Source of the DNA: Rubrivivax sp.
GTDB taxonomy: Bacteria; Pseudomonadota; Gammaproteobacteria; Burkholderiales; Burkholderiaceae_C
Length of the DNA stretch: 64,000 nt
Assembly (NCBI GenBank): GCA_027490215.1
Contig: JAIXYO010000070.1
Span: 1 to 64,000, forward strand
Direction of reading: 5' to 3'
This document shows positions 39,742 through 49,244 of the stretch, piece by piece. A model generated the notes under the pieces. That model worked only from the letters and a program-made list of their open reading frames with translations. It did no database searches and had not been told where the DNA came from. The translations under genes and the position numbers were made by a program. Within the stretch, counting starts at the first letter, position 1; every line of letters starts with the position of its first letter.

Positions 39742-39792
39742 CTCACTGTTCCAGGTCTTTAGAGACCGACAGCGTGGGCGCCGTTTTTGTTT
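39733..39792 (+). terminator. Leader terminator upstream of nrtA (target of antitermination)
   Basis: Long imperfect stem between ACGGCGTCCCTCACTGT (39733-39749) and ACAGCGTGGGCGCCGT (39769-39784), capped by an inner GGTCT/AGACC helix, then TTTTTGTTTG. It ends about 50 bp before the nrtA start, so transcription of the transporter operon must pass it. Confidence 0.88.
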
Positions 39793-39841
39793 GTGCGTTT
39801 GATATCCACCGCTTCCATCGCCCCGTCAATCGAAGGACACC

Positions 39842-41095
39842 ATGAACCTCCCCCTCACTCGAAAGACCGACATGAGCCGCCGAACCCTGATCAAAGCGGC
39901 GGCTGCCACCAGCGCAGCCGGCCTCGTCCCCGGACTGCAAAGCGCGGTCTACGCGCAGGGCTCGGACAAGCCCGAGAAGGAGGAGGTGCGCATTGGCTTC
40001 ATCCCGCTGACCGATTGCGCATCGGTGGTGATGGCCTCGGTGCTTGGCTTCGACAAGAAGTACGGCGTCAAGATCATCCCGTCGAAAGAAGCCTCCTGGG
40101 CTGGCGTGCGCGACAAGCTGGTCAACGGCGAGCTCGACATGGCGCATGTGCTGTACGGACTGATCTACGGCGTACACCTCGGCTTGAGCGGCCCCAAGAA
40201 AGACATGGCCGTGCTGATGACGCTGAACCACAACGGCCAGGCCATCACGCTGTCGAAGGCGCTGGCTGAAAAGGGCGCGGTCGACGCGACGAGCCTCGCC
40301 AAGCTGATGAAGACCGACAAGCGCGAGTACACCTTCGCGCAAACCTTCCCGACTGGCACCCACGCGATGTGGCTCTACTACTGGCTGTCCTCGGCCGGCA
40401 TCAACCCGTTGAAGGAAGCCAAGGTCATCACCGTGCCGCCGCCGCAGATGGTGGCCAACATGCGGGTGGGCAATATGGACGGCTACTGCGTCGGCGAACC
40501 TTGGGGCCATCGCGCGATCATCGACGGCATCGGCATCACCGCGGTCACCACGCAGGACATCTGGAAAGACCACCCGGAAAAGGTGCTGGGCACCACGAGC
40601 GAGTTCGTCAAGAAGTACCCCAACACCGCGCGCGCCGTGATGATGGCTGTGCTCGAAGCGAGCCGCTGGATTGATGCGGGCCTGCAGAACAAGGTCAAGA
40701 TGGCCGAGACGATCGCCGACAAGTCCTACGTCAATACCGGCGTCGATGCGATCAACCAGCGCATCCTGGGTCGCTATCAGAACGGTCTGGGCAAGACCTG
40801 GGACGACCCGAACCACATGAAGTTCTTCAACGACGGCGCGGTGAATTTCCCGTACCTGTCGGACGGCATGTGGTTCCTGACGCAGCACAAGCGCTGGGGC
40901 CTGATCAAAGAGCACCCGGACTACCTCGCCGTGGCCCAGCAGATCAACCAGATCGATCTCTACAAGCAGGCGGCCGGCGCGCTGAAGATCAATGTGCCGA
41001 AGGATGCGCTTCGCACCAGCAAGCTGATCGATGGCGTGGTCTGGGACGGCAAGGATCCGAAGAAGTACGCCGACAGCTTCACCATCAAGGCCTGA
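39842..41095 (+). CDS. nrtA: Nitrate-type ABC transporter, substrate-binding protein
   Basis: 417 aa. The N-terminus (SRRTLIKAAAATSAAGL, ending near YAQG) is a Tat-type signal, so it should act in the periplasm. EEVRIGFIPLTDCASVVMA, THAMWLYYWLSSAGINP and GYCVGEPWGHRAI are characteristic of the NrtA/NasF nitrate- and nitrite-binding family. First gene of the transporter operon; nitrate is the best-supported ligand, given the upstream NasT, though cyanate or nitrite cannot be excluded. Confidence 0.92.
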   Translation: MNLPLTRKTDMSRRTLIKAAAATSAAGLVPGLQSAVYAQGSDKPEKEEVRIGFIPLTDCASVVMASVLGFDKKYGVKIIPSKEASWAGVRDKLVNGELDMAHVLYGLIYGVHLGLSGPKKDMAVLMTLNHNGQAITLSKALAEKGAVDATSLAKLMKTDKREYTFAQTFPTGTHAMWLYYWLSSAGINPLKEAKVITVPPPQMVANMRVGNMDGYCVGEPWGHRAIIDGIGITAVTTQDIWKDHPEKVLGTTSEFVKKYPNTARAVMMAVLEASRWIDAGLQNKVKMAETIADKSYVNTGVDAINQRILGRYQNGLGKTWDDPNHMKFFNDGAVNFPYLSDGMWFLTQHKRWGLIKEHPDYLAVAQQINQIDLYKQAAGALKINVPKDALRTSKLIDGVVWDGKDPKKYADSFTIKA

Positions 41096-41132
41096 GCGCG
41101 CCTGCCTCACTCCACACAATCAGGAGCCCACC

Positions 41133-42047
41133 ATGGTCAGTGCCGTGTTCCACACCCCCCTTGCTGCCTCGGCCGAGTTGCGAGCACAAAAACTGGCACT
41201 CGAAAAGCCTCCTGTGGTCGGCAGCGAGGGCCCGCTGGTGCCGCCTTCCGCCGCGGTCAAGCGCCCGCCGTTCGACTGGGGCGGAATGCTGTTGAAGGCG
41301 CTGTTCCCGTTGGTCGGCCTGGGGATGCTGGTGGCGCTGTGGGCGCTCGCCACCATCAACAGCACGACTTTCCCGTCGCCGCTAGAAACCTTCAAGGCGG
41401 CGGCGGTGCTGTTCGCCGACCCGTTCTACAGCAAGGGGCCGAACGATCAGGGCATCGGCTGGAACATCCTGTTCTCGCTGGAGCGCGTGGCGGTGGGCTT
41501 CGGCTTGGCAGCCGCGGTGGGCATCCCGGTGGGTTTCATGATCGGCCGCTTCAAGGTGCTCAACGACATGGTGTCGCCGCTGATCAGCCTGCTGCGCCCT
41601 GTGTCGCCGCTGGCTTGGCTGCCGATCGGCCTGCTGGTGTTCAAGGCTGCCAATCCCGCCGCCATCTGGACCATCTTCATCTGCAGCATCTGGCCGATGA
41701 TCATCAACACCGCGGTAGGTGTGCAACGTGTCCCGGTGGATTACCTGAACGTGGCGCGGGTGCTGAACCTGTCGGAGTGGACGATCATCAAGAAGATCCT
41801 GTTCCCCGCGGTGCTGCCATACATGCTGACCGGTGTGCGTCTGTCGGTGGGCACGGCGTGGCTCGTCATCGTGGCGGCCGAGATGCTGACGGGCGGCGTG
41901 GGCATCGGCTTCTGGGTCTGGGACGAGTGGAACAACCTCAACGTGAAGCACATCATCATCGCGATCTTCGTGATCGGCGTGGTGGGTCTGGTGCTCGAAA
42001 CCGCGCTGGTAGCCATCGCCAAGCGCTTCAGCTACGACGACGTCTGA
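41133..42047 (+). CDS. nrtB: Nitrate-type ABC transporter permease
   Basis: 304 aa from ATG 41133, preceded by caggag; the frame is open farther upstream into nrtA. About six membrane helices of the NitT/TauT class, with the EAA-loop region AVGVQRVPVDYLNVARVLN. The first 60 residues are a hydrophilic cytoplasmic extension (SAELRAQKLALEKPP). It starts 37 bp after nrtA and ends 22 bp before the ATPase gene. Confidence 0.93.
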   Translation: MVSAVFHTPLAASAELRAQKLALEKPPVVGSEGPLVPPSAAVKRPPFDWGGMLLKALFPLVGLGMLVALWALATINSTTFPSPLETFKAAAVLFADPFYSKGPNDQGIGWNILFSLERVAVGFGLAAAVGIPVGFMIGRFKVLNDMVSPLISLLRPVSPLAWLPIGLLVFKAANPAAIWTIFICSIWPMIINTAVGVQRVPVDYLNVARVLNLSEWTIIKKILFPAVLPYMLTGVRLSVGTAWLVIVAAEMLTGGVGIGFWVWDEWNNLNVKHIIIAIFVIGVVGLVLETALVAIAKRFSYDDV

Positions 42048-42069
42048 GCCACTTCAAGGAGCACTGAGC

Positions 42070-42870
42070 ATGAACAACTTCATCCTCGTGGAAAACGCCG
42101 AAATGACGTTCCACACCAAGAAGGGCAGCTTTCACGCGCTGCGGGACATCAACCTGAGCGTGGCCAAGGGCGAGTTCGTCACGCTGATCGGCCATTCGGG
42201 ATGCGGCAAATCGACGCTGCTCAACCTGATCGCCGGCTTGACGCTGCCAACTTCTGGTGCGCTGTTCTGCGACAACCGTGAAATCGCCGCGCCCAGCCCC
42301 GAGCGCGCAGTGGTGTTCCAGAACCACTCACTGCTGCCGTGGCTGACCTGCTTCCAGAACGTGCACCTGGGGGTTGAGCGGGTGTTCGGCGCCACCGAGT
42401 CGAAAGCGCAGCTCAATGCGCGCACCAAGGCGGCACTGGAACTGGTCGACATGGGGCATGCAGCGACCAAGCGACCACATGAGATCTCCGGCGGCATGAA
42501 ACAGCGCGTCGGTATCGCCCGCGCACTGGCGATGGAGCCCAAGGTGCTGCTGATGGACGAGCCCTTCGGCGCACTCGACGCCCTGACCCGCGCCAAGCTG
42601 CAAGACGAATTACTGAAGATCGTGCTGCGCACCCACAGCACAGTGGTGATGGTGACGCACGACGTCGACGAAGCCGTGCTGCTGTCCGACCGCATCGTGA
42701 TGATGACCAACGGCCCCGCCGCCACCATCGGTGAGATCGTCAGCGTGGACCTGCCTCGTCCCCGCAACCGCGTTGAACTGGCCGCCGACACCCGCTATGT
42801 GAACTACCGCAAGGAGGTGCTGGACTTCCTCTACACGCGGCACGGGCATGTGGAGAAGCAGGCGGCTTGA
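42070..42870 (+). CDS. nrtD: Nitrate-type ABC transporter ATP-binding protein
   Basis: 266 aa, a single ATPase domain without a fused binding-protein domain (the NrtD-like form). Walker A GHSGCGKST, Q-loop FQNHSLLPW, signature SGGMKQRVGIARAL, Walker B VLLMDEPFGALD and switch His in MVTHDVDEA are all intact. Preceded by aaggagc. The stop lies only 9 bp from the end of the convergent fdx gene. No nitrate or nitrite reductase gene follows in the window. Confidence 0.93.
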   Translation: MNNFILVENAEMTFHTKKGSFHALRDINLSVAKGEFVTLIGHSGCGKSTLLNLIAGLTLPTSGALFCDNREIAAPSPERAVVFQNHSLLPWLTCFQNVHLGVERVFGATESKAQLNARTKAALELVDMGHAATKRPHEISGGMKQRVGIARALAMEPKVLLMDEPFGALDALTRAKLQDELLKIVLRTHSTVVMVTHDVDEAVLLSDRIVMMTNGPAATIGEIVSVDLPRPRNRVELAADTRYVNYRKEVLDFLYTRHGHVEKQAA

Positions 42871-42879
42871 GTCACGCGT

Positions 42880-43218
42880 TCAGTGCATTTCCTTGGCGTG
42901 ATTGATCGTGTACTTCGGGATCTCGATCGTCACGTCCTGCTGCGACAGGATGGCCTGACACGACAGGCGTGAATCGGGCTCCAGACCCCATGCGCGGTCG
43001 AGCAGGTCTTCTTCGGTTTCATCCATCTCGCCCAGCGACGAGAAGCCTTGCCGCACCACCACATGGCAGGTGGTGCAGGCGCAGCTCATCTCGCAGGCGT
43101 GTTCGATCTCTATGCCGTTTTCCAGCAGTGCTTCGCAGATCGAGGTGCCGGGCGATGCGGTGATCTCGGTGCCTTGCGGACAGTATTCGGCGTGCGGCAG
43201 TATCTTGATGACGGGCAT
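42880..43218 (-). CDS. fdx: ISC-type [2Fe-2S] ferredoxin
   Basis: 112 aa. Electron donor for Fe-S cluster assembly. Cluster ligands are in ACEMSCACTTCHV and RLSCQAI. Last gene of the isc operon; no iscX follows. Confidence 0.95.
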   Translation of the reverse strand: MPVIKILPHAEYCPQGTEITASPGTSICEALLENGIEIEHACEMSCACTTCHVVVRQGFSSLGEMDETEEDLLDRAWGLEPDSRLSCQAILSQQDVTIEIPKYTINHAKEMH

Positions 43219-43230
43219 GTGGATTCCTGC

Positions 43231-45102
43231 TCAGACCTCGGTGACGCGGCGCCCGGCCAGCGCCTTGCGGATGCCTCGGTTCATCCGTGCGGCGGCGAAG
43301 GCTTCGGTGCTGTGGGCCAGCGCCTCGACGGCGGCGTCGATCGCGTGGTGATCGCTGCCTTGGCGAGAAGCTTCCAATTTGTCCAGCATGGCTTCGATCG
43401 CAGCGGTTTCCTGTGCCTCGAGCAGGTCGCCGTCTGCGGCCATTGCTGCGCGCGTGGCCAGCGTCATGCGCTCAGCCTCGACGCGCGACTCGCGCAGCGC
43501 ACGCTCTTTCATGTCGACCTCGGCAGTCGTGAAGCTCTCGCTGAGCATGCGGGCGATGTCTTCATCGGCCAGGCCGTAGCTGGGCTTGACCGCGATCGAC
43601 GCCTCGACGCCCGAGCCTTCCTCACGTGCAGCCACGCTGAGCATGCCGTCGGCATCAACAGTGAAGCTCACGCGGATGCGCGCCGCGCCGGCCACCATCG
43701 GCGGGATGCCGCGCAACTCGAAACGGGCGAGTGATCGGCAGTCGCTGACCAGTTCGCGCTCGCCCTGCACCACATGGATGGCAAGTGCGGTCTGGCCATC
43801 CTTGAAGGTGGTGAAGTCCTGTGCGCGCGCGGTGGGTATGGAGCTGTTGCGCGGAATGATGCGCTCGACCAGCCCACCCATCGTCTCGAGGCCGAGCGAC
43901 AGCGGGATCACGTCTAGCAGCAGCATCTCTTCGGCACCAGCGTTGCCTGCCAGCGTGTTGGCGTGCAGTGCAGCACCCAGGGCCACGACCTCGTCGGGGT
44001 TCAGGTTGTTCAGCGGCGCCTTGCCGAAGAAATCGGCCACGGCGGCCTGCACTGCCGGTATGCGGGTTGAGCCACCGACCATCACGACACCCTGAACTGC
44101 GGCCTTGTCGGTCTTCGCGTCGCGCAGCACCTTGCGCAGCACGGTCAGGGTGCGCGAGACCAGGTCATGCGTGATTGCATCGAACTGATCGCGGGTGACG
44201 CGCACCGAGAGCTCGGTTGCGGAGCCGTTGCTGCCGGAAATCGGGCATGCCAGCGTCACATGGTCGGCCGACGACAGCTTTTCCTTCGCCGCCCGCGCAG
44301 CCACCAGCACTGCGCGCTTGTCCTGTGCCGATGTGGCCGACATTGCGGCCTGCGCCAGCGCCCAGCCGGCCAGCGCATGGTCGAAATCGTCGCCGCCCAA
44401 TGCTGAGTCGCCACCCGTCGCCACCACCTCGAACACGCCGGCGCTCAAGCGCAGCAGCGAGATGTCGAAGGTGCCGCCGCCCAGGTCGTAGACCGCATAC
44501 AGACCTTCAGAGCCATTCTCCAGACCGTAGGCGATCGCTGCCGCGGTCGGCTCGTTGATCAAGCGCAGCACGTTCAGGCCAGCCAATTGCGCGGCGTCTT
44601 TCGTGGCTTGGCGTTGCGCGTCGTCAAAGTACGCGGGCACGGTGACAACGGCGCCGAAGAGCTCGTCGTCGAAGGTGTCTTCGGCCCGCTGGCGCAGAGT
44701 GGCAAGGATCTCGGCCGACACCTCGACCGGCGACTTGATGCCGTCGACCGTGCGGATCTGAACCATGCCCGGCGCATCGACGAAGTCATAGGGCAGCTTG
44801 GCACGGTCGGCGATGTCGGCCAATCCTCGGCCCATGAATCGCTTGACCGACACCAGCGTGTTGTGCGGGTCGATCGCCGCCTCGGCCAGCGCATCGGCGC
44901 CGATCTGGCGGCGGCCGTTCGGCAGATAGCGCACGGCCGAAGGCAGGATCACGCGGCCGACAGCATCAGGCAAACATTCAGCCACGCCGTGGCGCACGGA
45001 TGCCACCAGCGAATGCGTGGTGCCGAGGTCGATGCCGACGGCGATGCGACGCTGGTGCGGGTCCGGCGCACCGCCGGGTTCGGAAATCTGAAGCAGGGCC
45101 AT
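43231..45102 (-). CDS. hscA: Fe-S assembly chaperone HscA (Hsp70)
   Basis: 623 aa from ATG 45102 ([10 protein letters not shown]). Hsp70 that helps transfer clusters from IscU. ATPase motifs: [29 protein letters not shown] and [13 protein letters not shown]. The C-terminal substrate-binding domain follows. It lies 4 bp after hscB. Confidence 0.97.
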   Translation of the reverse strand: MALLQISEPGGAPDPHQRRIAVGIDLGTTHSLVASVRHGVAECLPDAVGRVILPSAVRYLPNGRRQIGADALAEAAIDPHNTLVSVKRFMGRGLADIADRAKLPYDFVDAPGMVQIRTVDGIKSPVEVSAEILATLRQRAEDTFDDELFGAVVTVPAYFDDAQRQATKDAAQLAGLNVLRLINEPTAAAIAYGLENGSEGLYAVYDLGGGTFDISLLRLSAGVFEVVATGGDSALGGDDFDHALAGWALAQAAMSATSAQDKRAVLVAARAAKEKLSSADHVTLACPISGSNGSATELSVRVTRDQFDAITHDLVSRTLTVLRKVLRDAKTDKAAVQGVVMVGGSTRIPAVQAAVADFFGKAPLNNLNPDEVVALGAALHANTLAGNAGAEEMLLLDVIPLSLGLETMGGLVERIIPRNSSIPTARAQDFTTFKDGQTALAIHVVQGERELVSDCRSLARFELRGIPPMVAGAARIRVSFTVDADGMLSVAAREEGSGVEASIAVKPSYGLADEDIARMLSESFTTAEVDMKERALRESRVEAERMTLATRAAMAADGDLLEAQETAAIEAMLDKLEASRQGSDHHAIDAAVEALAHSTEAFAAARMNRGIRKALAGRRVTEV

Positions 45103-45106
45103 GGGG

Positions 45107-45625
45107 TTATTGTTCCAGCGCTTCCAGTCGGTGATCGACGTCGCTGGCAAAGCGCTCGACGAACATCAGGGCTCTGACCTGCTGCGCGGCGACAGCATGG
45201 TCGTGTTGGTCGTCGATCAGCCGGCGCAGCTCGCCAAGCACGTTGATGCGAAGAGCGGCTACCGCGGACTCGAGTGCTTCGACTTCAGCCAGTGTCGAGG
45301 CTTCATCGAGCGACTCGCGCCACTCCATCTGCTGGATCAGGAAGTTGCCTGGCATCGCGGTGTTGTCTTCTGCATGGATCGGCGCACCGTGCAATTCGCA
45401 GAGGTAGGCCGCTCGTGCCAGCGGGTCTTTCAGGCGCCGATGCGCTTCGTTGATGCGCACCGACCATTGCATCGCCAGCCGCTGCGCCTGCGCGCCTTCA
45501 CTGACGAAACGATCGGGGTGAGATTCGCTCAGCAATGTGCGCCAGCGCGCATCAAGCACAGCGCTGTCCTGCTCGAACTGCCGAGGTACGCCGAAGAGTT
45601 CGAAGTCGTCGCTGTCGAGCTTCAT
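45107..45625 (-). CDS. hscB: Co-chaperone HscB
   Basis: 172 aa from ATG 45625 ([13 protein letters not shown]). An N-terminal J-domain with the essential HPD in [10 protein letters not shown] stimulates HscA; the C-terminal three-helix domain (EWRESLDEA...) binds IscU. A 79-bp gap separates it from iscA. Confidence 0.95.
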   Translation of the reverse strand: MKLDSDDFELFGVPRQFEQDSAVLDARWRTLLSESHPDRFVSEGAQAQRLAMQWSVRINEAHRRLKDPLARAAYLCELHGAPIHAEDNTAMPGNFLIQQMEWRESLDEASTLAEVEALESAVAALRINVLGELRRLIDDQHDHAVAAQQVRALMFVERFASDVDHRLEALEQ

Positions 45626-45704
45626 CGGCTGGTCATGAATCGAGTCGCGACGTCGAAGTGGGCGACCCTCAAAGAGTCGCGCCCCCCTATCGAATGACGA
45701 AGTG

Positions 45705-46028
45705 TCAGACCCTGAAAGACTCACCGCAACCGCAGCGGTCCTTCTCACGTGGGTTGTGGAACTTGAAACCTTCGTTCAGGCCTTCGCGCACGAAGTCGAG
45801 TTCGGTGCCGTCGATATAGGGAAGGCTCTTCGGGTCGATCAGCACCTTGACACCATGGTCTTCGAACACCGTGTCTTCGGGCGCAACATCGTCGGCGTAC
45901 TCGAGTTTGTAGGCCAGGCCAGAGCAGCCTGTGGTACGCACACCGAGACGCACACCCACACCTTTGCCTCGCTTGCCGATGTACCGCGTGACGTGACGTG
46001 CCGCTGCTTCAGTCAATGTGACAGCCAT
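45705..46028 (-). CDS. iscA: Fe-S assembly A-type carrier IscA
   Basis: 107 aa. The three conserved cysteines are present: GCSGLAY and DRCGCGESF at the C-terminus. Starts 3 bp after iscU. Confidence 0.96.
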   Translation of the reverse strand: MAVTLTEAAARHVTRYIGKRGKGVGVRLGVRTTGCSGLAYKLEYADDVAPEDTVFEDHGVKVLIDPKSLPYIDGTELDFVREGLNEGFKFHNPREKDRCGCGESFRV

Positions 46029-46031
46029 GGT

Positions 46032-46448
46032 TCAGTGCGTGGTTTCACCTGCGGGAGTGGCCACTGACGCCGTCTTGGCCTTGTAGTCGTTGACCGCCGC
46101 CTTGATAGCGTCCTCGGCCAGGATCGAGCAGTGGATTTTCACGGGCGGCAGTGCCAATTCTTCGGCGATGTGGGTGTTCTTGATGGTCAGCGCTTCGTCC
46201 AGCGACTTGCCCTTGATCCATTCGGTGACCAGAGAGCTCGACGCGATGGCAGAGCCGCAACCGTAGGTCTTGAACTTCGCGTCCTCGATCAGGCCCGTGA
46301 CCGGGTTCACCTTGATCTGCAGCTTCATCACGTCGCCGCAGGCCGGAGCGCCGACCATGCCGGTGCCCACTGTGTCATCACCCTTGTCGAAGGAGCCGAC
46401 GTTGCGGGGGTTCTCGTAATGCTCAACGACTTTTTCGCTGTATGCCAT
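46032..46448 (-). CDS. iscU: Fe-S cluster scaffold IscU
   Basis: 138 aa. Scaffold cysteines in APACGDVMKL, KTYGCGSAIASS and KIHCSILAEDA; the LPPVK motif recognised by HscA is intact. The C-terminal 15 residues (TASVATPAGETTH) are a short extension. Confidence 0.97.
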   Translation of the reverse strand: MAYSEKVVEHYENPRNVGSFDKGDDTVGTGMVGAPACGDVMKLQIKVNPVTGLIEDAKFKTYGCGSAIASSSLVTEWIKGKSLDEALTIKNTHIAEELALPPVKIHCSILAEDAIKAAVNDYKAKTASVATPAGETTH

Positions 46449-46487
46449 GTCAATACTCCAGATTCATCATCGGGTACCGGGCCACGC

Positions 46488-47708
46488 TCAATGCGCCGCC
46501 CACTGGATGGTGCTGATGTCGACACCGTCCTTGTACATGTCCCACAGAGGCGACAACTCGCGCAACTTGGCGACGCGGTCCTTCAGTGTGGTGATCACGT
46601 AGTCGATCTCTTCGGTCGTGGTGAAACGGCCGATCGTCATGCGAAGGCTCGAGTGCGCCAGTTCGTCGCTGCGACCCAGGGCGCGCAGTACATAGCTGGG
46701 CTCCAGACTGGCCGAAGTGCAAGCCGAGCCGGACGACACGGCGATGCCTTTGATGCCCATGATCAGCGACTCGCCCTCGACGAAATTGAACGACATATTG
46801 ACGTTGTGCGGAATGCGCTGCGTCGGGTGGCCATTCAGGAAGGTCTGCTCGATGTCCGAAAGGCCACCTAGCAAACGCGTTTGCAGCATGCGAATGCGCT
46901 CGTTCTCGGTGGCCATCTCCTCTCGGGCAATGCGGAACGCCTCGCCCATGCCGACGATCTGATGCGTTGGCAACGTACCCGAGCGCATGCCGCGCTCATG
47001 GCCACCGCCGTGCATCTGCGCCTCAATGCGCACGCGCGGCTTGCGGCGCACGTACAACGCACCGATGCCCTTCGGGCCATAGGTCTTGTGCGAGGCCAAG
47101 CTCATCAAGTCGACAGGCAACGTGGTCAGATCGATCGAAACCTTGCCAGTGGCCTGCGCCGCATCGACGTGGAAGATGATGCCGTGCTCGCGGCACAGCG
47201 TACCGATCGCCGGGATGTCCTGAATGACGCCGATCTCGTTGTTGACCAACATCACGGAGATCAGGATCGTGTCGGGGCGGACAGCAGCTTTCAACGCCTC
47301 GAAGTCAAGCAGGCCGTCTTCCTGCACATCCAGGTAGGTCGCATCGAAACCTTGCCGTTCCAACTCGCGCACTGTGTCAAGGACAGCCTTGTGCTCGGTC
47401 TTGACGGTGATGATGTGCTTGCCGCGGGTCTTGTAGAACTGCGCGGCGCCTTTGAGCGCCAGGTTGTTCGATTCGGTCGCACCCGAAGTCCAGACGATCT
47501 CACGCGGATCTGCACCGATCAACGCCGCGACATCTTCCCGCGCTTTCTCGACCGCCGCCTCCGCCTCCCAACCCCAGGCGTGGCTGCGCGAGGCCGGGTT
47601 GCCGAAGTGCTCACGGAGCCAGGGGATCATCGCGTCGACGACGCGCTGATCCACCGGGTTCGTGGCACCGTAGTCCATGTAGATCGGGAAATGCGGGGTC
47701 AGGTCCAT
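46488..47708 (-). CDS. iscS: Cysteine desulfurase IscS
   Basis: 406 aa. PLP enzyme giving sulfur from cysteine to IscU. PLP lysine in [17 protein letters not shown], catalytic Cys in [21 protein letters not shown]-terminus ends WAAH as typical. Lies 29 bp after iscR. Confidence 0.97.
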   Translation of the reverse strand: MDLTPHFPIYMDYGATNPVDQRVVDAMIPWLREHFGNPASRSHAWGWEAEAAVEKAREDVAALIGADPREIVWTSGATESNNLALKGAAQFYKTRGKHIITVKTEHKAVLDTVRELERQGFDATYLDVQEDGLLDFEALKAAVRPDTILISVMLVNNEIGVIQDIPAIGTLCREHGIIFHVDAAQATGKVSIDLTTLPVDLMSLASHKTYGPKGIGALYVRRKPRVRIEAQMHGGGHERGMRSGTLPTHQIVGMGEAFRIAREEMATENERIRMLQTRLLGGLSDIEQTFLNGHPTQRIPHNVNMSFNFVEGESLIMGIKGIAVSSGSACTSASLEPSYVLRALGRSDELAHSSLRMTIGRFTTTEEIDYVITTLKDRVAKLRELSPLWDMYKDGVDISTIQWAAH

Positions 47709-47737
47709 GGGTCGGTATCTGGCGGATTCAACCTTGC

Positions 47738-48271
47738 TTACTTCGAGTACGCGGTGCCGAGGGCGAACACCGAATTAGGTGCGGTGATGCGGATCGGCTT
47801 GACCACCGGCTGCGTCGATATGGCGCGCTTGACCGGGTGCTCTTCCACCGACACGCCCTTGGCCAACTGATCGCCAACCAGTTTCTTCAGGGAGATGGAG
47901 TTCAGGTGCTCAATCATCTTGGTATTCAGGCTGGCCCAGAGATCGTGCGTCATGCAGCGACCACCGTCCTCGCCCATGCAGTTTTCCTTGCCGCTGCAAC
48001 CAGTGGCGTCCAGCGGTTCGTCGACTGCCAGGATGATGTCTGCGACGGTGATGTCATCGGACTTGCGGCCCAGCGAATAACCACCGCCGGGACCACGCGT
48101 GCTTTCAACGAGTTCGTGGCGGCGGAGGCGACCGAACAGCTGCTCGAGATAGGACAACGAGATCTGCTGACGGGCGCTGATCGCGGCCAGCGCGACAGGG
48201 CCCGAATGTTCACGCAATGCCAGATCGATCATGGCAGTGACAGCAAAACGACCTTTGGTGGTGAGACGCAT
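47738..48271 (-). CDS. iscR: Fe-S cluster regulator IscR
   Basis: 177 aa from ATG 48271 ([19 protein letters not shown]). Rrf2-family winged-helix repressor. The [2Fe-2S] Cys ligands are in [18 protein letters not shown]. The DNA-binding part is complete ([20 protein letters not shown]). A site matching the type 1 IscR operator lies over its own promoter at 48378-48402. Confidence 0.96.
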   Translation of the reverse strand: MRLTTKGRFAVTAMIDLALREHSGPVALAAISARQQISLSYLEQLFGRLRRHELVESTRGPGGGYSLGRKSDDITVADIILAVDEPLDATGCSGKENCMGEDGGRCMTHDLWASLNTKMIEHLNSISLKKLVGDQLAKGVSVEEHPVKRAISTQPVVKPIRITAPNSVFALGTAYSK

Positions 48272-48377
48272 GGTGACTACTCCTGTCGCCCCGAAGGGCA
48301 TAAAGACGGCCTGTTTGGCAACGCCCGCCTCTCGGCACACCAGTCGGTAGGTGGAGGTCTCTTGTGGAGACAACCTC

Positions 48378-48402
48378 TTACCTGACCAGTTTAGTCGAGT
48401 AT
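48378..48402 (-). promoter_or_regulatory. Type 1 IscR operator overlapping the iscR -10 box
   Basis: Read on the minus strand, the 25-bp site begins ATACTCGACT and ends GGTCAGGTAA. It agrees with the known type 1 consensus (ATASYYGACTRWWWYAGTCRRSTAT, given as 25 positions) at all but three positions. It overlaps the -10 hexamer TATACT (48398-48403), so holo-IscR binding should block transcription of its own operon. The -35 is not obvious. Confidence 0.88.
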
Positions 48403-48451
48403 AGCGGAACCCAATTGGTTCGGTAGGCATTGCCGCGGGAAGTTCCGCCTA

Positions 48452-48488
48452 TTTGACATGTATTTGTCATGGACAAATACATGTCAAA
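48452..48488. repeat. 17-bp perfect inverted repeat with 3-base spacer, upstream of iscR
   Basis: Left arm 48452-48468 (tttgacatgtatttgtc), spacer atg, right arm 48472-48488, its exact reverse complement. It is AT-rich in a GC-rich setting. There is no T-run for termination on either side. It lies about 50 bp upstream of the iscR -10 box and 145 bp upstream of the divergent gene at 48634. Each arm begins (read inward) with TTGACA. Confidence 0.9.
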
Positions 48489-48633
48489 CACCTAGAAGCA
48501 GTGATGACGGGCTGAATGTTTCAGATGAAACCTGGGTTTGCCGGCTCAGCAATGAACGCAAGGCGATGGATGGCGAGGATCGGCTTCCGCGCTGCACGCA
48601 TCCGGGGCGCGCCCTCCAGCAAGGAAGACCTCC

Positions 48634-49110
48634 ATGAGCCACCCCACTTTGAAGCCCGAATCGGCTACCGACACGCTCAAGACCTCGAATAGCGCAGCTG
48701 ACGAGTTCAACCGAACCGATGTTGCGGTGCCGGTCCTTCTGGCCCAGGTCTATGACATCGCGCCACCGAGCGAGCGAACCCGGTTGCTCACCCAGTTGAT
48801 GCAACCACTCGGCGTGCTGTCGTTGGTGGCGGTGGCTGGCGGCGTATTCGCAAAACTGCGCTTTCGCGACGCACCGGGCCCACTCAACCTTCGCATTGAA
48901 GACACGCTGCTCATCGGTGCCGAGGAAGTTCGCGCGCTGGCAGAGCAAGCGCAGCAAGTCAGCGTCGAGACGGTCGATGCGCTTCAGCTCTGGCTGACCC
49001 AGGGTCCAGTGCTGGCCGGGTCCGCGGCCGCGCCGCTGCTGGTGCAACTGCTGAAGCGCCGTGCCGCTCACCGCCATGGCGCAAGACGCGCTCGCTCGGA
49101 TCAAGACTGA
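48634..49110 (+). CDS. Unrecognised protein
   Basis: 158 aa. ATG with aaggaag about 9 bases upstream. I do not recognise a family. Visible: an Asn/Thr/Ser-rich start, an amphipathic segment (VAVPVLLAQVYDIAPPSERTRLL, in part), a small glycine-rich hydrophobic stretch near 61-72 (LSLVAVAGGVFA), and a very basic C-terminus (KRRAAHRHGARRARS). Codon use is like the neighbours, and the frame is open and well placed upstream of another unknown gene and the Do-like protease. It could be a peripheral membrane or regulatory protein; no function is claimed. Confidence 0.65.
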   Translation: MSHPTLKPESATDTLKTSNSAADEFNRTDVAVPVLLAQVYDIAPPSERTRLLTQLMQPLGVLSLVAVAGGVFAKLRFRDAPGPLNLRIEDTLLIGAEEVRALAEQAQQVSVETVDALQLWLTQGPVLAGSAAAPLLVQLLKRRAAHRHGARRARSDQD

Positions 49111-49244
49111 TCCGTCTGAGGCTCTGTTTCAGTTGTCATGGGAAGGTCGGGCAAGCGAAACAGCAGCTTGCAGGTGGCTCCAGACACTGAACGCAACGGA
49201 AGACGAGTTGCCTCGCCCGCCAACGTTGTCTGGAGAACCGCAAC

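Noticed and set aside
42070-42870. Taurine or sulfonate (TauB/SsuB) ATPase
   Set aside because: The sequence alone would allow it, but the NrtA-type binding protein and the upstream NasT/ANTAR leader favour nitrate-type transport.
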